From positions 744,001 to 808,000 of the forward strand of contig OX365935.1 in assembly GCA_947243795.1 (NCBI GenBank): 64,000 nt of DNA, read 5' to 3'. The stretch comes from Saccharomyces uvarum (taxonomy: Eukaryota; Ascomycota; Saccharomycetes; Saccharomycetales; Saccharomycetaceae). Positions 28,930 through 38,820 of the stretch are shown here, piece after piece. The notes beneath the pieces are model-generated. The model did not search any database. It was given only the letters and a program-made list of their open reading frames with translations, and was not told where the DNA came from. The first letter of the stretch is position 1, and each line of letters begins with the position of its first letter. The position numbers and the translations under genes are program-made.

Positions 28930-29170
28930 GAGGGATCTGCTGGAACTCATATTAAAATTACAACTATAAACTACTTACATTATTCTTTATGCTTTTTTTT
29001 GTCGATAGGAATAAATATACCTAATTCAGTACTATGTATTCACCTATTTAATCTGTTTTATTCTTATTCAAGGTCCCATTCATAACTTATTCATGGGTTT
29101 TACTTTTTCGATACGCCCAACTGCAAAGCCCTTAAAGGAAAAAATGAGGGACGCCATTTTGAATTTGTTA
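28930..29170. other. 3' region of the FLR1-like gene
   Basis: About 240 bases of AT-rich sequence with TATATACC and TTTATT tracts near 29013-29061, suitable for 3' end formation. No further element seen before the decayed hydrolase gene. Confidence 0.35.
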
Positions 29171-29174
29171 AAGA

Positions 29175-29500
29175 TTTATTAAAGTTCTATTGATGGTCGG
29201 CGCTGAACTCGGAAATCTTATTGCTTCGGATGGATACAGAGATTTCCAACAATAGGTTAAAAAAGTCCTTGGAAAGAACCTACTTTCGAAATCCTGCTTA
29301 TATATTAACGGTTTTCGTTTTGGTACCAATCCCAGCAATTAATAATAAAGGCAGATCACCATTGCTCATCCCTTGTTTGCTGTCATTGAAGAACCAACTC
29401 CACCTAATAAAGGAATATCGGTACTAATATGCGCCAACAAAAATATCTCATGGTCGTAGAGGAACTGAGAGACATTTGATTGAAAACAGGCTAAAAAAAC
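29175..29500 (+). pseudogene. Decayed AIM2-like dienelactone hydrolase gene
   Basis: No intact gene, but one frame reads KVLLMVGAELGN then LIASDGYRDFQ (29181-29252), VKKVLGKNLLSK (29256-29291), INGFRFGT (29304-29327) and IAHPLFAVIEEPTPPNKG then ISVLICAN (29361-29438). A neighbouring frame continues RHLIENRLKK (29473-29502). These match in order recalled Aim2 blocks KVIVILTDVYGN, FASAGY, VGYCFGAK, IAHPSFVSIEE, PILISAAE and RHLTEEKLKD. The family is dienelactone hydrolase (alpha/beta hydrolase); the nucleophile cysteine of GYCFG is replaced by arginine (GFRFG). Several in-frame stops, deletions and one frame change make it a pseudogene. It converges with PIP2, just as AIM2 converges with OAF1, the duplicate of PIP2. 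Identification is from memory of Aim2 and needs alignment. Confidence 0.65.
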
Positions 29501-29757
29501 AACGCGTTATTCTGATCGCCGTCTCCAATTTAAGGGTTAAACCGCTGCAAAAAGTTATTCCTAACGAATTTTACCAGATTATTGCTTTTAGAAAAGCAGT
29601 GGAAGAAACGGTTAAGAGTGTAATCGTCCGTGTTCTTCACAATACAGGAAATTTGGCCTAAGTTATTACGTTGTGCCGAAACTAACGATGCTCTAATACA
29701 GAAAATTGTGTTTTTTTCTAAATCAAATATGTGGTTGACCAATATCTGTAGTATTTT

Positions 29758-32700
29758 CTAATCATTCTGAAAAAGAAGGTCATAATCGAAGAAATCAAGA
29801 CTGCCAAAGATGTCTGGGACATCCATTAATACATCCAAAGAAGACATAAGAGGGTCGTACTGCCTCTTCGAATTGCTAGAAGACTTAGCGTTATCACTAT
29901 CAGCGTTGGTATTATTAGCGTTGACATCGTTGGCATTGTAGCCATTGTTTCCTGCCATACAATTTAGGTTAGGGGCGGCACAACTGCTTTCACTCGAATA
30001 GGTTAAAGAGGGTATTTTTTCGCCGTCACTGTGGTTACCGCTATTGTGCGCCGGCATATGAGTACCAGCTAAGGCAGCGGATTCTTTTGAATAGCTTGAG
30101 GATGGTGTACTGCTATGTTTCTCCATTGTAGAATTGAGCAAAAGCTCTATTGTGGGAGTATTGTCCTTTACGTTCGGCTTTGACGTATTAAGAGAATTAT
30201 GTGGATCAGTAGTGCCAATGTTTCTTATTTTATCAAACTCGCTGATAATTTGGTTTAGTTGGTTAAGTGTAAAATTAACGGTAGGATTTTTGCCCTTTAA
30301 TCTATCAATTAAATGGTCAGACTGATCCAGATTTATACCAAGTGTCAACTCCAGCATTGTGGCAATTTTTTTTGTGGCTTGATCTTTGTCCACTTTTATA
30401 AACAAACCTGAAAATAACTGACCTTTCCTTAACCGTTGGATAAAAACATCAAATAAGGTCAACATTTTGAAAATGTAAAAGTATTTGAACCTTAGATGTT
30501 GAGAGGCAAGAAGATATACCTCTAATAAAAGTTTCTCAAAGTTGTCCTTAATAATATCTAAGAATCTGATCTTTTCCTTAATTTCTGGGAGGCTATTGGT
30601 GTCTCCTCGGGCATTGCATTCGTTACATTTTATCAGTAGCATATTCTTGGCCAATTCCGTTCTCATGATAATCACTAAAAGGGTAAACATTGTGGTGGGA
30701 ACTGCAACTTGTATAACTTTTGTGGTGATACAGCACACTAGAGAAGAAAGAACTTTCTCATAACTACCATTGAAATACAACAAAAAAAATCTTATTAACG
30801 AAATGGTATCTGCACAACATTGAAAAAAATACTTGTAAAAGAAAGGCAAACATTCGCTTCTTTCCATCGCAAGTGTTTCAAAATATAACATCAAGGCTAT
30901 TGAAGCTCTTAGCATCATTAATTTACCTAAAATTTGACCTGACAGACTTATTGAGTTCAAAACTGAATTAAAGCTCAGCTTCTGAAACGTCTTTTCTTCA
31001 TCAGAGATATTTATATCCACATTTCTTAATTGAAATTTGTTCCTTAACAGCTCATTGGCTTTAATACGCAAGGCTTCTAACGTATCCATTGGGACTGAAC
31101 CACTGTATGATATAGTTATATTGTTCAAATCAGACAAGAATAGTGCCAACTGAGCTCGGTAGAAAAATATTTCATGAATTTCTAGCAGTTGTTCATCTGA
31201 TTCGGAACCTGTTAAATCCTTCTTGACTCTTCTTTTATAGATTTCTACACAATCAGGGTCTCGAACATTTATGAAAAGATCGATCATAGAAAGGGGGGAT
31301 ACCAATAGCCTACCCTTCAAACTCGATTCTAGAGATGCCATAGAAATAATCGATAGCCATTGTATTCTTCTTAAATTTAGCAGTCTTTTATCTGAGACTT
31401 CGGGGTGATTCAAGGCTGGAAAGTCGGACGGATCACGGTGTAATCCAATGGACGTCCCTATAATAATTACAAGGTTAATAATAATATCGGACGGTTGCTC
31501 TAATAAAAAGTCACCCTCAGTGGGGGAGAAAACAAATGCCGACCAAATATAAAGTAAGCATGAAATAGTATTTTCATTAGCACACGCACACCAGTTTTCA
31601 GATGCAAGTATTTGCTGCGCTAAGAAAATTATTTCGCTTTGCATGGGATATTGAACTAACATTTCTTTAGTGATATATGGGCTGTAGTCTTCGATATTTT
31701 CTTCTATAAACTTCAAAGAGATATACGAGATTCTCAATATTAATAGTAAAATGCATAAATTTTCCATTTTATTTCGCAAGAGAGTTCTCCCCATGGACAA
31801 CCGTACCTTCCCGAATTCATCATACTGTACAGTTATATGAATAGACTCTTCAAACATCTCTTTGTTCGCAAAAGGTATTAAATGGTAAATATGCTCAAAA
31901 AAATGAGAAACGTATAATTCTGTAATGGCCTTTGGGGGGATTGTCTTTTCGATTTCGTTGATATAGTTCTTTAATAAATCAGAATAATCGTTTTCGGAAG
32001 AGCATGTATCCTCTAGATATGACGATTCTCTGTTACTGTAGAGCAAAGAAATCACATTATTCATGGCTTCCTGTTCTTCTGGATTCCTTTTCTGCAAAAG
32101 CCTATCAGTAAACTGGTTGATGGACTTCCTTTGTGATTCGTACTTTGAATTTTTCAAAAGAACATCTCTCATTTTTACTACATTATTTCTCACGCATGGT
32201 TGTGTTCTTGAGCTGCTGATATCAGCATTTAAAGCAGGAATCATGGAATTTCTGGACGAATTCAAAAGTACAGAAGCAATAAGGGTCTTGAGAAAGGTAT
32301 CTTGAAATATCAAATATTTCTCTGACAAAGGGTTGATCTCCCTTTTCATTACCTTGGTCATAATCAATCTGGGATGGGTCTTGTATAGACTTATTGGAAA
32401 GGTGTTGTTTTGGGAGTTTTTATTTGTCCTCTTAACACTGCTGTTCGGCTCCTCGGTTGATCTGTTCATTGCGGTGTAGAAATCCTTCTTCTCTTGTGTC
32501 AAATCCACGGTTTTGTTTCTCCAGTAACGGATTTCCTTTTTCAATCTCGCTATGGTAGCATCTTTATTTGGGTTTCTAGGCGCCTTTTGTCTAGCAACAT
32601 CGTATATACAAAACAAGTTTTGTTTGGTGCATCTGCCACACCGAGGTTTCTCCTGATCACACTTGGTCTTGGCTTTTCTGCAGGCTTGACAAACGAAGGA

Positions 32701-32763
32701 AAGCCTATTTCTCTTTTTACTAATGCTGTTCATTGTCGGTGATGGGGTACCATTTAAATACAT
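29758..32763 (-). CDS. PIP2: PIP2 (OAF2), oleate-response Zn2Cys6 activator
   Basis: 1001 codons from the ATG at 32761-32763 (S. cerevisiae 996). Pip2 dimerizes with Oaf1 on oleate response elements and activates peroxisomal beta-oxidation genes when cells grow on fatty acids. The zinc cluster has C25, C28, C35, C42, C45 and C52 (CQACRKAKTKC, then RCGRCTKQNLFC). A basic linker and a short coiled-coil (IARLKKEIRYWRNKTVDLTQ) follow at about 70-90. The middle homology region of fungal activators covers roughly 270-720. The C-terminal 150 residues are Ser/Asn-rich and end in an acidic, aromatic stretch (DVPDIFGSLDFFDYDLLF) typical of an activation domain. An oleate response element precedes the gene, consistent with autoregulation. 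Confidence 0.95.
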   Translation of the reverse strand: MYLNGTPSPTMNSISKKRNRLSFVCQACRKAKTKCDQEKPRCGRCTKQNLFCIYDVARQKAPRNPNKDATIARLKKEIRYWRNKTVDLTQEKKDFYTAMNRSTEEPNSSVKRTNKNSQNNTFPISLYKTHPRLIMTKVMKREINPLSEKYLIFQDTFLKTLIASVLLNSSRNSMIPALNADISSSRTQPCVRNNVVKMRDVLLKNSKYESQRKSINQFTDRLLQKRNPEEQEAMNNVISLLYSNRESSYLEDTCSSENDYSDLLKNYINEIEKTIPPKAITELYVSHFFEHIYHLIPFANKEMFEESIHITVQYDEFGKVRLSMGRTLLRNKMENLCILLLILRISYISLKFIEENIEDYSPYITKEMLVQYPMQSEIIFLAQQILASENWCACANENTISCLLYIWSAFVFSPTEGDFLLEQPSDIIINLVIIIGTSIGLHRDPSDFPALNHPEVSDKRLLNLRRIQWLSIISMASLESSLKGRLLVSPLSMIDLFINVRDPDCVEIYKRRVKKDLTGSESDEQLLEIHEIFFYRAQLALFLSDLNNITISYSGSVPMDTLEALRIKANELLRNKFQLRNVDINISDEEKTFQKLSFNSVLNSISLSGQILGKLMMLRASIALMLYFETLAMERSECLPFFYKYFFQCCADTISLIRFFLLYFNGSYEKVLSSLVCCITTKVIQVAVPTTMFTLLVIIMRTELAKNMLLIKCNECNARGDTNSLPEIKEKIRFLDIIKDNFEKLLLEVYLLASQHLRFKYFYIFKMLTLFDVFIQRLRKGQLFSGLFIKVDKDQATKKIATMLELTLGINLDQSDHLIDRLKGKNPTVNFTLNQLNQIISEFDKIRNIGTTDPHNSLNTSKPNVKDNTPTIELLLNSTMEKHSSTPSSSYSKESAALAGTHMPAHNSGNHSDGEKIPSLTYSSESSCAAPNLNCMAGNNGYNANDVNANNTNADSDNAKSSSNSKRQYDPLMSSLDVLMDVPDIFGSLDFFDYDLLFQND

Positions 32764-32900
32764 GATGCAGCTGGATTAGTATCGATGCAGAGTAAGAAGT
32801 GGTATTTCATGCACCCTGTGTGCTTCGGTCAACTTCCCTTTATGTACAATTTCTTTCGTATGTGCAACATAGTATTATGTATGTTTCGTTGGAGATAATC

Positions 32901-32921
32901 CGGATATAATATTTGGTTCCG
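32901..32921. promoter_or_regulatory. Oleate response element upstream of PIP2
   Basis: The sequence fits CGG-N3-TNA-N9-CCG exactly: CGG at 32901-32903, T and A at 32907 and 32909, CCG at 32919-32921. It lies 138-158 bases before the PIP2 ATG. This is the element bound by Oaf1-Pip2, so PIP2 probably activates itself on oleate, as reported for S. cerevisiae. Confidence 0.85.
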
Positions 32922-33026
32922 AGATAGTCTTGTAGCCTTTAAAGTAAAAATTGAGAATATATATTCGGCTGAAAAATTATAGAAAAAAAAGTAATAGATG
33001 TAAACCTAATTGTTTCTTCTATTTCC

Positions 33027-35141
33027 TCACATGTACAGATACTCATTGTTCGAGCTATGTTTACAAAGATCGATCTTGTTAATTTGCGGTTTTTGAGTGC
33101 CGTTGCATTCAAGAACAGCATTTTTCATGTCGTGTAGTTCTGGCACTAATTCATAAGCCGCATCTTCATCCATTTCATTTTTTAGAAAGGATCGTCTTTG
33201 GTCATCAATAGGCTTGTACCTCGTGTCAGGGTGCTTATAATATATTGCCATAGAATATCCCACCAGAATGAAAATGCAAAGATATAGGGCAAACAAAGCA
33301 TTCAAAAAGAAGAAGATTATTCCCATAAAGGAGGAAACGGCAATAAGCTGCTGAAACAAATTACTGAAGAATAGGAAAAAGAACGCGTTTACTAAGTTTA
33401 ATGAATGGATACTGATATTAAAAATATTGGTTATCTTGTCCATATAAGGTCGCATCCAGCACAAAAAGATGAGATAAATGGCTTCAGTTAAGAAGATTCC
33501 CACAGACTGGGATTTTCCGTGAGTTTGTAGAGTTCCAACTAAAACAGATCTAATAAGCATGTATGCTAACGTAACCATAAGCCACCATACTTTTGAGGAA
33601 CTGTATTGAGAATAAAGAAAGCCAAACTTGTTTAGAAATTTTGGGTTGCCGAAGAGTAAATAGCTTGAGTGGTTGAAAAAGATTTTGGATTTGTGCATCT
33701 GTCTCCATATTCTTACACCTGCGGACGAAAGCAAAGTTGTCGTTAAGAGAAAAACAACAATCGCTTCCATTAAGGCCGCTGTTGAGTCTTTCTGAGTAAA
33801 TTCCCACAGCGCTAAAAGCGATATTTGTGGGTAGATTATGAAAATTACTCGATATAGTGTCCCTTGGAGGAGTGAGCTGCAATTTACGTGGAAATTCGAA
33901 TACTTTGTAGTTTTGATTTGAAACTTCCGCAGTAGTTTCAAAGATAACTTGAACGTAGTAAATCCTATTATTATCATCATAATAAAAATAATAAAAAAAG
34001 AGAATCCTGTCAAGAAGAAATTCGACGATTCAATCCCGGCTTTATAAGACACTCTTTCAATGCCTCTTAGAACTAAAATTTTTGACAGAAAATTCTTTGA
34101 ATTTTTCAAGTTTGAAGTATATAGCAATGTGTCCCTTTGAGAACTTTCAATGCCATTTAAGTTGCTTGAAGCGGATACAGCCTTGCTGCTAATATCCCAC
34201 TCTCGTTTTTGAACACTAATTGATAGAATGTCCTTATTGTGATACACGACTGTAGGGGAGCCAGATGTAGCCATAATATACCAGTCAAATAAGCGCTGCA
34301 TGAAATCTACTTTGATTATACCCATCGACCATTGGAAATTTTGGGTCCACGCAGCTACAATGGGTGGTAAAAAGGACACACTAATCATCGACAGGATTGC
34401 CAAATTTTGGAAATATAAAACCAACGATATCGAATAAGACGCTAAACGTGTTGAAGTGGCTGTATATCCTTGCAAAGAATAAATGATTGAAAACACCACT
34501 CCGAAAATAGTTAATGCCACAAGATTCCAGGACAAGTATTGTGTTTGGACGGTTTTGCCGTTAGTTAATATAACTTGGACACATGCTAGTGGTTTAGCTA
34601 ATTCTTTATCAGAAGCGGAGTATGCGGATACCACAATATACGCATCCAAATCAGGGATATTATATGCTATAGCCGGAATTTGGCTTGTCATCGTGCTTTC
34701 CAATTGATAGCTTCCTATAAGTTCTATATTTCCGGGCTTTAGTGGGCATAACAAATTATCTTGTATCCCACATAAATCAAAAGTGTTGGTATAAACATTA
34801 AGACCGTATGTTACGAGCTCTGCTTTTATGGTTATGTTCTCATTCATAATTGTTTGTGCTTCAATATCAAAGAATATAGTATTATTTAGGGGAAAGAAGG
34901 CAGCTTCAAAATACGATGCAGAAAATTGTGAATTTCTTACACAAGTCAATAAAGCTGACGTCTTCAAGTACTCTTTAGTAGATATATCAAAGGGCTCCGA
35001 AAATAGTTGCGACGCATTATTCAGTAGTGTAAATGAGTTCGAAACCTGAAAAGTTGAGCTATTAATGGAAATGGCATGTGCCTGATGGAACCATATGGTT
35101 AAAACGAAAAGACAACGAAGAAGTATATCAATAGGCAGCAT
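33027..35141 (-). CDS. YOR365C orthologue, TRP/FLC-family membrane protein
   Basis: 704 codons from the ATG at 35139-35141 (S. cerevisiae 703); two codons further up a GTG is in frame but not used. It belongs to the yeast TRP-like family with the flavin carriers Flc1-3; FLC2 on chromosome I is its duplication partner as I recall. An N-terminal signal peptide ([17 protein letters not shown]) is followed by a lumenal ML-like domain to about residue 205. At least nine membrane segments follow to about 650, and the cytosolic tail is short and charged. Flc proteins act in FAD import into the ER, calcium homeostasis and wall integrity, but the role of YOR365C itself is not established. Divergent from SCP1. 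Confidence 0.9.
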   Translation of the reverse strand: MLPIDILLRCLFVLTIWFHQAHAISINSSTFQVSNSFTLLNNASQLFSEPFDISTKEYLKTSALLTCVRNSQFSASYFEAAFFPLNNTIFFDIEAQTIMNENITIKAELVTYGLNVYTNTFDLCGIQDNLLCPLKPGNIELIGSYQLESTMTSQIPAIAYNIPDLDAYIVVSAYSASDKELAKPLACVQVILTNGKTVQTQYLSWNLVALTIFGVVFSIIYSLQGYTATSTRLASYSISLVLYFQNLAILSMISVSFLPPIVAAWTQNFQWSMGIIKVDFMQRLFDWYIMATSGSPTVVYHNKDILSISVQKREWDISSKAVSASSNLNGIESSQRDTLLYTSNLKNSKNFLSKILVLRGIERVSYKAGIESSNFFLTGFSFFIIFIMMIIIGFTTFKLSLKLLRKFQIKTTKYSNFHVNCSSLLQGTLYRVIFIIYPQISLLALWEFTQKDSTAALMEAIVVFLLTTTLLSSAGVRIWRQMHKSKIFFNHSSYLLFGNPKFLNKFGFLYSQYSSSKVWWLMVTLAYMLIRSVLVGTLQTHGKSQSVGIFLTEAIYLIFLCWMRPYMDKITNIFNISIHSLNLVNAFFFLFFSNLFQQLIAVSSFMGIIFFFLNALFALYLCIFILVGYSMAIYYKHPDTRYKPIDDQRRSFLKNEMDEDAAYELVPELHDMKNAVLECNGTQKPQINKIDLCKHSSNNEYLYM

Positions 35142-35566
35142 TTTCACACAATCTGCATTTGTGATTCCGAAATACTTTAAAAACCGTCGTAGTATTCTTT
35201 CATTACCAATTTAGATTATTGACATTTATTAATTTTCAGAGGTGTCAGTAATTCGGGCACAAAAAATAAATTTTAATATCTTTAGCTTTACAGCCCGCTT
35301 GCACCCTACTATCACAGCTCTGGTAAAGACCCAGAAACTCACAACTATTATCCTATAACGGTCCCAAAACAACTATCAGATCGGTTTTATATATTCTTCA
35401 TAATATGTATTGCCACTATATTATTGGCAAACCACCCACTCACCACATTCTGTAAGGTACCAACGGAGATTCAAAAGAAACTCAAATAGAAATAGTAGCG
35501 CAATGCAATGAGTAATGAATAAAAAGGAGTTATTTTGATGGTGGGCGTACAACAAAATACTTGCCA
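35142..35566. promoter_or_regulatory. YOR365C-SCP1 divergent promoter region
   Basis: 425 bases, AT-rich. A TATATA tract near 35388-35393 is the only core-promoter-like element I can point to. No repeats or small genes seen. Confidence 0.35.
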
Positions 35567-36169
35567 ATGAGTTATGATATAAAAGCAGACGTCACTTCTT
35601 TAGATGAAGATTTGAGACAGCTAAGGCAAAGCAAGTTCTCACCTGAAGCAGTCCAACATATAAAAAAATGGGTATTCGAATCAGTGCTAACAGAGGCCGC
35701 TCCCCCTGATGACTTACTGCAGTGCCTGAAAGATGGGACAGTCCTTTGTAAGTTAGCGAACATATTGTATGAAGCAGACACAAAAGAAGCGAACCACATT
35801 AGTTCGAAGAGCTCTAAAATGCCGTTTGTTCAAATGGACCAAATTTCCCAATTCCTATCGTTTGCAAGGGCGTACGGTGTGCCTGAAGACGAGTTATTTC
35901 AGACTGTAGATTTATATGAAGAGAAGGATCCAGCCATCGTTTATCAAACGTTAAAATCTTTATCTCGGTACGCTAACAAGAAACATTCAGACAGGTTTCC
36001 AGTGTTAGGACCACAACTATCGACGAAGAAGCCAAGACCACCAGTCAAATCTAAACCACAACATCTACAAGGCAGTACTGGATGGAGCACCTTTGAGTAT
36101 GGTTATATGAAAGGTGCATCTCAGGGCAGTGAAGGCGTTGTGTTAGGCCAAAGAAGAGATATTGTTTAA
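35567..36169 (+). CDS. SCP1: SCP1, calponin/transgelin actin-bundling protein
   Basis: 200 codons from the ATG at 35567, identical in length to S. cerevisiae; the frame is open two codons upstream from a TTG. Scp1 is the yeast calponin/transgelin that binds and cross-links F-actin in cortical patches together with Sac6. A single calponin-homology domain covers about residues 25-135 (VLTEAAPPDDLLQCLKDGTV, then LCKLANILYEAD). The second actin-binding region is the proline/lysine-rich segment KKPRPPVKSKP near 158-168. A single calponin-type repeat closes the protein (GSTGWSTFEYGYMKGASQGS). All expected parts are present. Confidence 0.95.
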   Translation: MSYDIKADVTSLDEDLRQLRQSKFSPEAVQHIKKWVFESVLTEAAPPDDLLQCLKDGTVLCKLANILYEADTKEANHISSKSSKMPFVQMDQISQFLSFARAYGVPEDELFQTVDLYEEKDPAIVYQTLKSLSRYANKKHSDRFPVLGPQLSTKKPRPPVKSKPQHLQGSTGWSTFEYGYMKGASQGSEGVVLGQRRDIV

Positions 36170-36314
36170 AAAAAAGACATCGTTTTGACCTTTCCTCTAG
36201 TTCGTGAAATTGAGAAAGTAGTATATACTAGAACTATATATTCGGGTATAGATGTTTTATGATGTAATTTAGAATTTCTTACTGGGGTTTTTTTACATAC
36301 AATAGATGGTTAAG

Positions 36315-36320
36315 ACGCGT
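36315..36320. promoter_or_regulatory. MCB (MluI cell-cycle box) upstream of RAD17
   Basis: ACGCGT, 101-106 bases before the RAD17 ATG. MBF (Mbp1-Swi6) binds this hexamer and drives G1/S transcription of replication and repair genes. A single copy of a six-base motif is weak evidence alone, but the position is right. Confidence 0.55.
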
Positions 36321-36420
36321 AACGAAACTGGCACTGCCAGTAAAAATTGCATCATCTAAATTGGTTCGGCAATAAGAGGAAAGAATAGAAAATTAACAAA
36401 CTAGAGAAAGGCGTAAAATC

Positions 36421-37629
36421 ATGCGAATCAACAACGAGCTAGCAACCAAGTTTTCGGCTTCAACTGTTCATTTAGAACATATCACAACAGCTTTGAATTG
36501 CCTGACACCTTTTGGTGCGAAAGACGATGTACTTATATTTATTGATGCAGATGGCCTGTCATTTGTCAGGGAGAACAACCATGTTATAAAAATACAATTA
36601 CTACTATCTCGAGAGCTGTTTATGTCTTACTCGTATAGGAATGAAACTGAAGACCATATGAAATTGTGTGTAAAAATAAATCATATTTTAGACAGTGTTA
36701 GTGTGATGAATAGAAACTCAGATGATATTGTAGAATGTACTTTATCGTACGACGGACATGGATCCCCGTTCGTTTTGATATTTGAAGATTCGTTCATATC
36801 TGAGAGAGTGGAGTATTCTACCTATCTAATAAAGGATTTTGATACAGATGGATTAGAACTTGATAGAGAGAGAATTAGTTTTGAAGCAATCATCAAAGGT
36901 GAAGCTCTTTATTCGGCGTTGAAGGACTTGAAAGAAATCGGTTGCAAAGAATGCTATGTTTATGCGAAGACTGACGCAAACGACGAGAACGTATTTGCAC
37001 TAATATCCAAATCACAGCTAGGCTTTTCAAAGATAAAATTACCAAGCAACAGGTCTATACTGGAAAAGTTACAAGTTTTTGATGGCGATTCCACAACTGT
37101 ATTAGATGGGTCCGCTGTAATTGGGTTCTTTGATTTTACTTCATTTGATAAGATTAGAAAGAGTACTAAAATTGCAAGTAAAGTACTCTTTAGAATGGAT
37201 GCCCATGGCGTATTAAGTGTAAATATTTTAAGTCAAACAGACGATGTGATTATTACAGACACCGCAAGGCCGTCAAACAGTCGATTGGTTACTGGCGTCC
37301 GCCAACTGCAATTACCCAAGGATTATCCAGGTATCGTTATTGAGGTTTGTATGTTGGAGAAAGAATCCATCGATGAAGTAGCACAGACAGAAATAGAGCT
37401 TTTGATGGAGACTAATGAACTTGGTAATTATAACAACTCCAGGAAATTCACCGCAAATAAGAGGCGTGCCGCTGGATTTGAGAATAACGAACGCGCCGAT
37501 GAGAACTTACTACAACTAAATGGCAAAAAAGTAAAATTACCACCAGAAGATATGGGTGACAAAAAGAACGATAGCGATCAAGAGAACAACTGCACATATC
37601 CAACAAACAATATTCCTTTGTTCTTTTAA
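36421..37629 (+). CDS. RAD17: RAD17, checkpoint clamp subunit (Rad1 type)
   Basis: 402 codons from the ATG at 36421 (S. cerevisiae 401). With Ddc1 and Mec3 it forms the PCNA-like 9-1-1 clamp, loaded by Rad24-RFC at damaged DNA to activate Mec1 in the mitotic and meiotic checkpoints. It is the counterpart of human and fission yeast Rad1. Conserved clamp-like strands run through residues 1-300 (for example FSASTVHLEHITTALNCL and DDVLIFIDADGLSF). The last 60 residues are basic and acidic in turn and look disordered (KRRAAGFENNERADE). MEK1, also meiotic checkpoint, is 32 kb away without shared control. It converges with RPS12. Confidence 0.95.
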   Translation: MRINNELATKFSASTVHLEHITTALNCLTPFGAKDDVLIFIDADGLSFVRENNHVIKIQLLLSRELFMSYSYRNETEDHMKLCVKINHILDSVSVMNRNSDDIVECTLSYDGHGSPFVLIFEDSFISERVEYSTYLIKDFDTDGLELDRERISFEAIIKGEALYSALKDLKEIGCKECYVYAKTDANDENVFALISKSQLGFSKIKLPSNRSILEKLQVFDGDSTTVLDGSAVIGFFDFTSFDKIRKSTKIASKVLFRMDAHGVLSVNILSQTDDVIITDTARPSNSRLVTGVRQLQLPKDYPGIVIEVCMLEKESIDEVAQTEIELLMETNELGNYNNSRKFTANKRRAAGFENNERADENLLQLNGKKVKLPPEDMGDKKNDSDQENNCTYPTNNIPLFF

Positions 37630-37783
37630 ATAAACACTCAAAACAAGAAACGAAAAAAAGTTGCATTCGACATCCATTAGTTGTTTTATAATTATCTAAC
37701 TTATAATTTACAACTAAATAAAAGGTTTAACTATATATTACTAGATGATCTAATTTAAAAATATTATGTGAAAATCAATCTAC

Positions 37784-38215
37784 TTATTGTTGGGAGAAAT
37801 GTTCCATGATCATGGATAATTCATCAGTTTCAGCACCCCAGTTCTTGACGACAACAACGGAAGCACCGACAACCTTTCTAGCATTACCTTCACGGTCAAT
37901 CTTACCTAAACCGGCCCATTCACCTAATTGCTTGGCGTCAGCAACCTTGATTAATGGGACCTTGTTTTCTGGGTCGTTAGCCAAACCTTCAACTAACTTG
38001 ATGATGTTAGCTTCGGTAACAGAGCTGACCAAAACAACCAACAAAGCTTCACCTCTGGTCAAAGCCTTGGTAGATTCCCTCAAACCTCTGGCTAAACCGT
38101 CATGAACCAAAGCGGTTCTCAAGACAACCTTCAAAGCATCTTCAATGGTAACTTCAGCGGTTTGTTCAACAACAGTTTCTTCTTGAACTTCAACGACTTC
38201 TTCAACGTCAGACAT
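37784..38215 (-). CDS. RPS12: RPS12, 40S ribosomal protein eS12
   Basis: 143 codons from the ATG at 38213-38215, the exact S. cerevisiae length; 34 further codons are open upstream but belong to the leader. Protein eS12 sits at the beak of the 40S subunit. The sequence is almost unchanged from S. cerevisiae ([20 protein letters not shown] at the N-terminus), with the L7Ae-like fold from about residue 25 ([20 protein letters not shown]). Codon choice is strongly biased to preferred yeast codons (GGT, GCC, AAG, GTC), as in highly expressed genes. Two Rap1-like motifs occur upstream. Confidence 0.97.
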
Positions 38216-38820
38216 TTTTTCTTTTAATAATATATAGTCTAGTTTTTGACTTCTTCGACAGTGAGATAAATAGACTGCTCCGTGAAGAGTTTTGAATGGG
38301 AGAAAACAATTGAACAAGGAAGAGCTATTAACTTATACTAAGAGATGGGTTAACTTTTATATTATCCTGTAGAGAATTCGATGAAATTTCGCAAATTGCA
38401 AACTTGCTTGGGAGGAAAGTGGATGTCCGGGTAAGCTTTGTTTCATTCTATTTATTACAGAAAGAATAGCAAAAAAAGCAAAAAAACTGGGATCCCAAAT
38501 GTCAAGATTTGAAAGAGGTACGGATGTTGTCAGGGAAATAATTTCCTTGTAATTTTTTCTCCGCACTCTGATACTGTGTCCTACTACTTATTGTAGTGCT
38601 GTCATTTTATGTTTTTTCCCAGTCATTTACGAGCATTAGTCCCTTTCAAATACGTAGTTCTTCTGCTCGGAATATCTCAAAGATCGAGGAAATATACCTG
38701 ATAGAGTTTTCTTTTTTTTTCTTCGTTTTTTTATGTATATTATTTCATTAACTTAGAAGAAGATATTAACCGCCGTTCCCATATGGATAAAAAAATACTA
38801 AATAAAATATACCTTGGTCG
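38216..38820. other. RPS12-MRS6 intergenic
   Basis: 605 bases in tandem - orientation: the RPS12 promoter and the MRS6 3' end. Besides the Rap1-like motifs there is a long T-rich tract near 38708-38731. TTTTATGTTTT at 38605-38615 exactly matches the 11-base ARS consensus, with no further origin evidence. No gene seen. Confidence 0.4.
38423..38527 (-). promoter_or_regulatory. Two Rap1-like motifs upstream of RPS12
   Basis: On the RPS12 strand, ACCCGGACAT (38423-38432) resembles the RPG box, and AACATCCGTACC (about 38516-38527) differs by one base from the HOMOL1 form of the Rap1 site. They are 208-312 bases before the ATG. Paired Rap1 sites are the norm for yeast ribosomal protein genes. Neither is a perfect consensus, so this is a probable rather than certain call. 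Confidence 0.55.

Noticed and set aside
38605-38615. ARS consensus match TTTTATGTTTT (also 25404-25414, 44252-44262, 63484-63494)
   Set aside because: Eleven-base matches are frequent in AT-rich yeast DNA; no extended consensus or B elements could be shown, so no origin is called.
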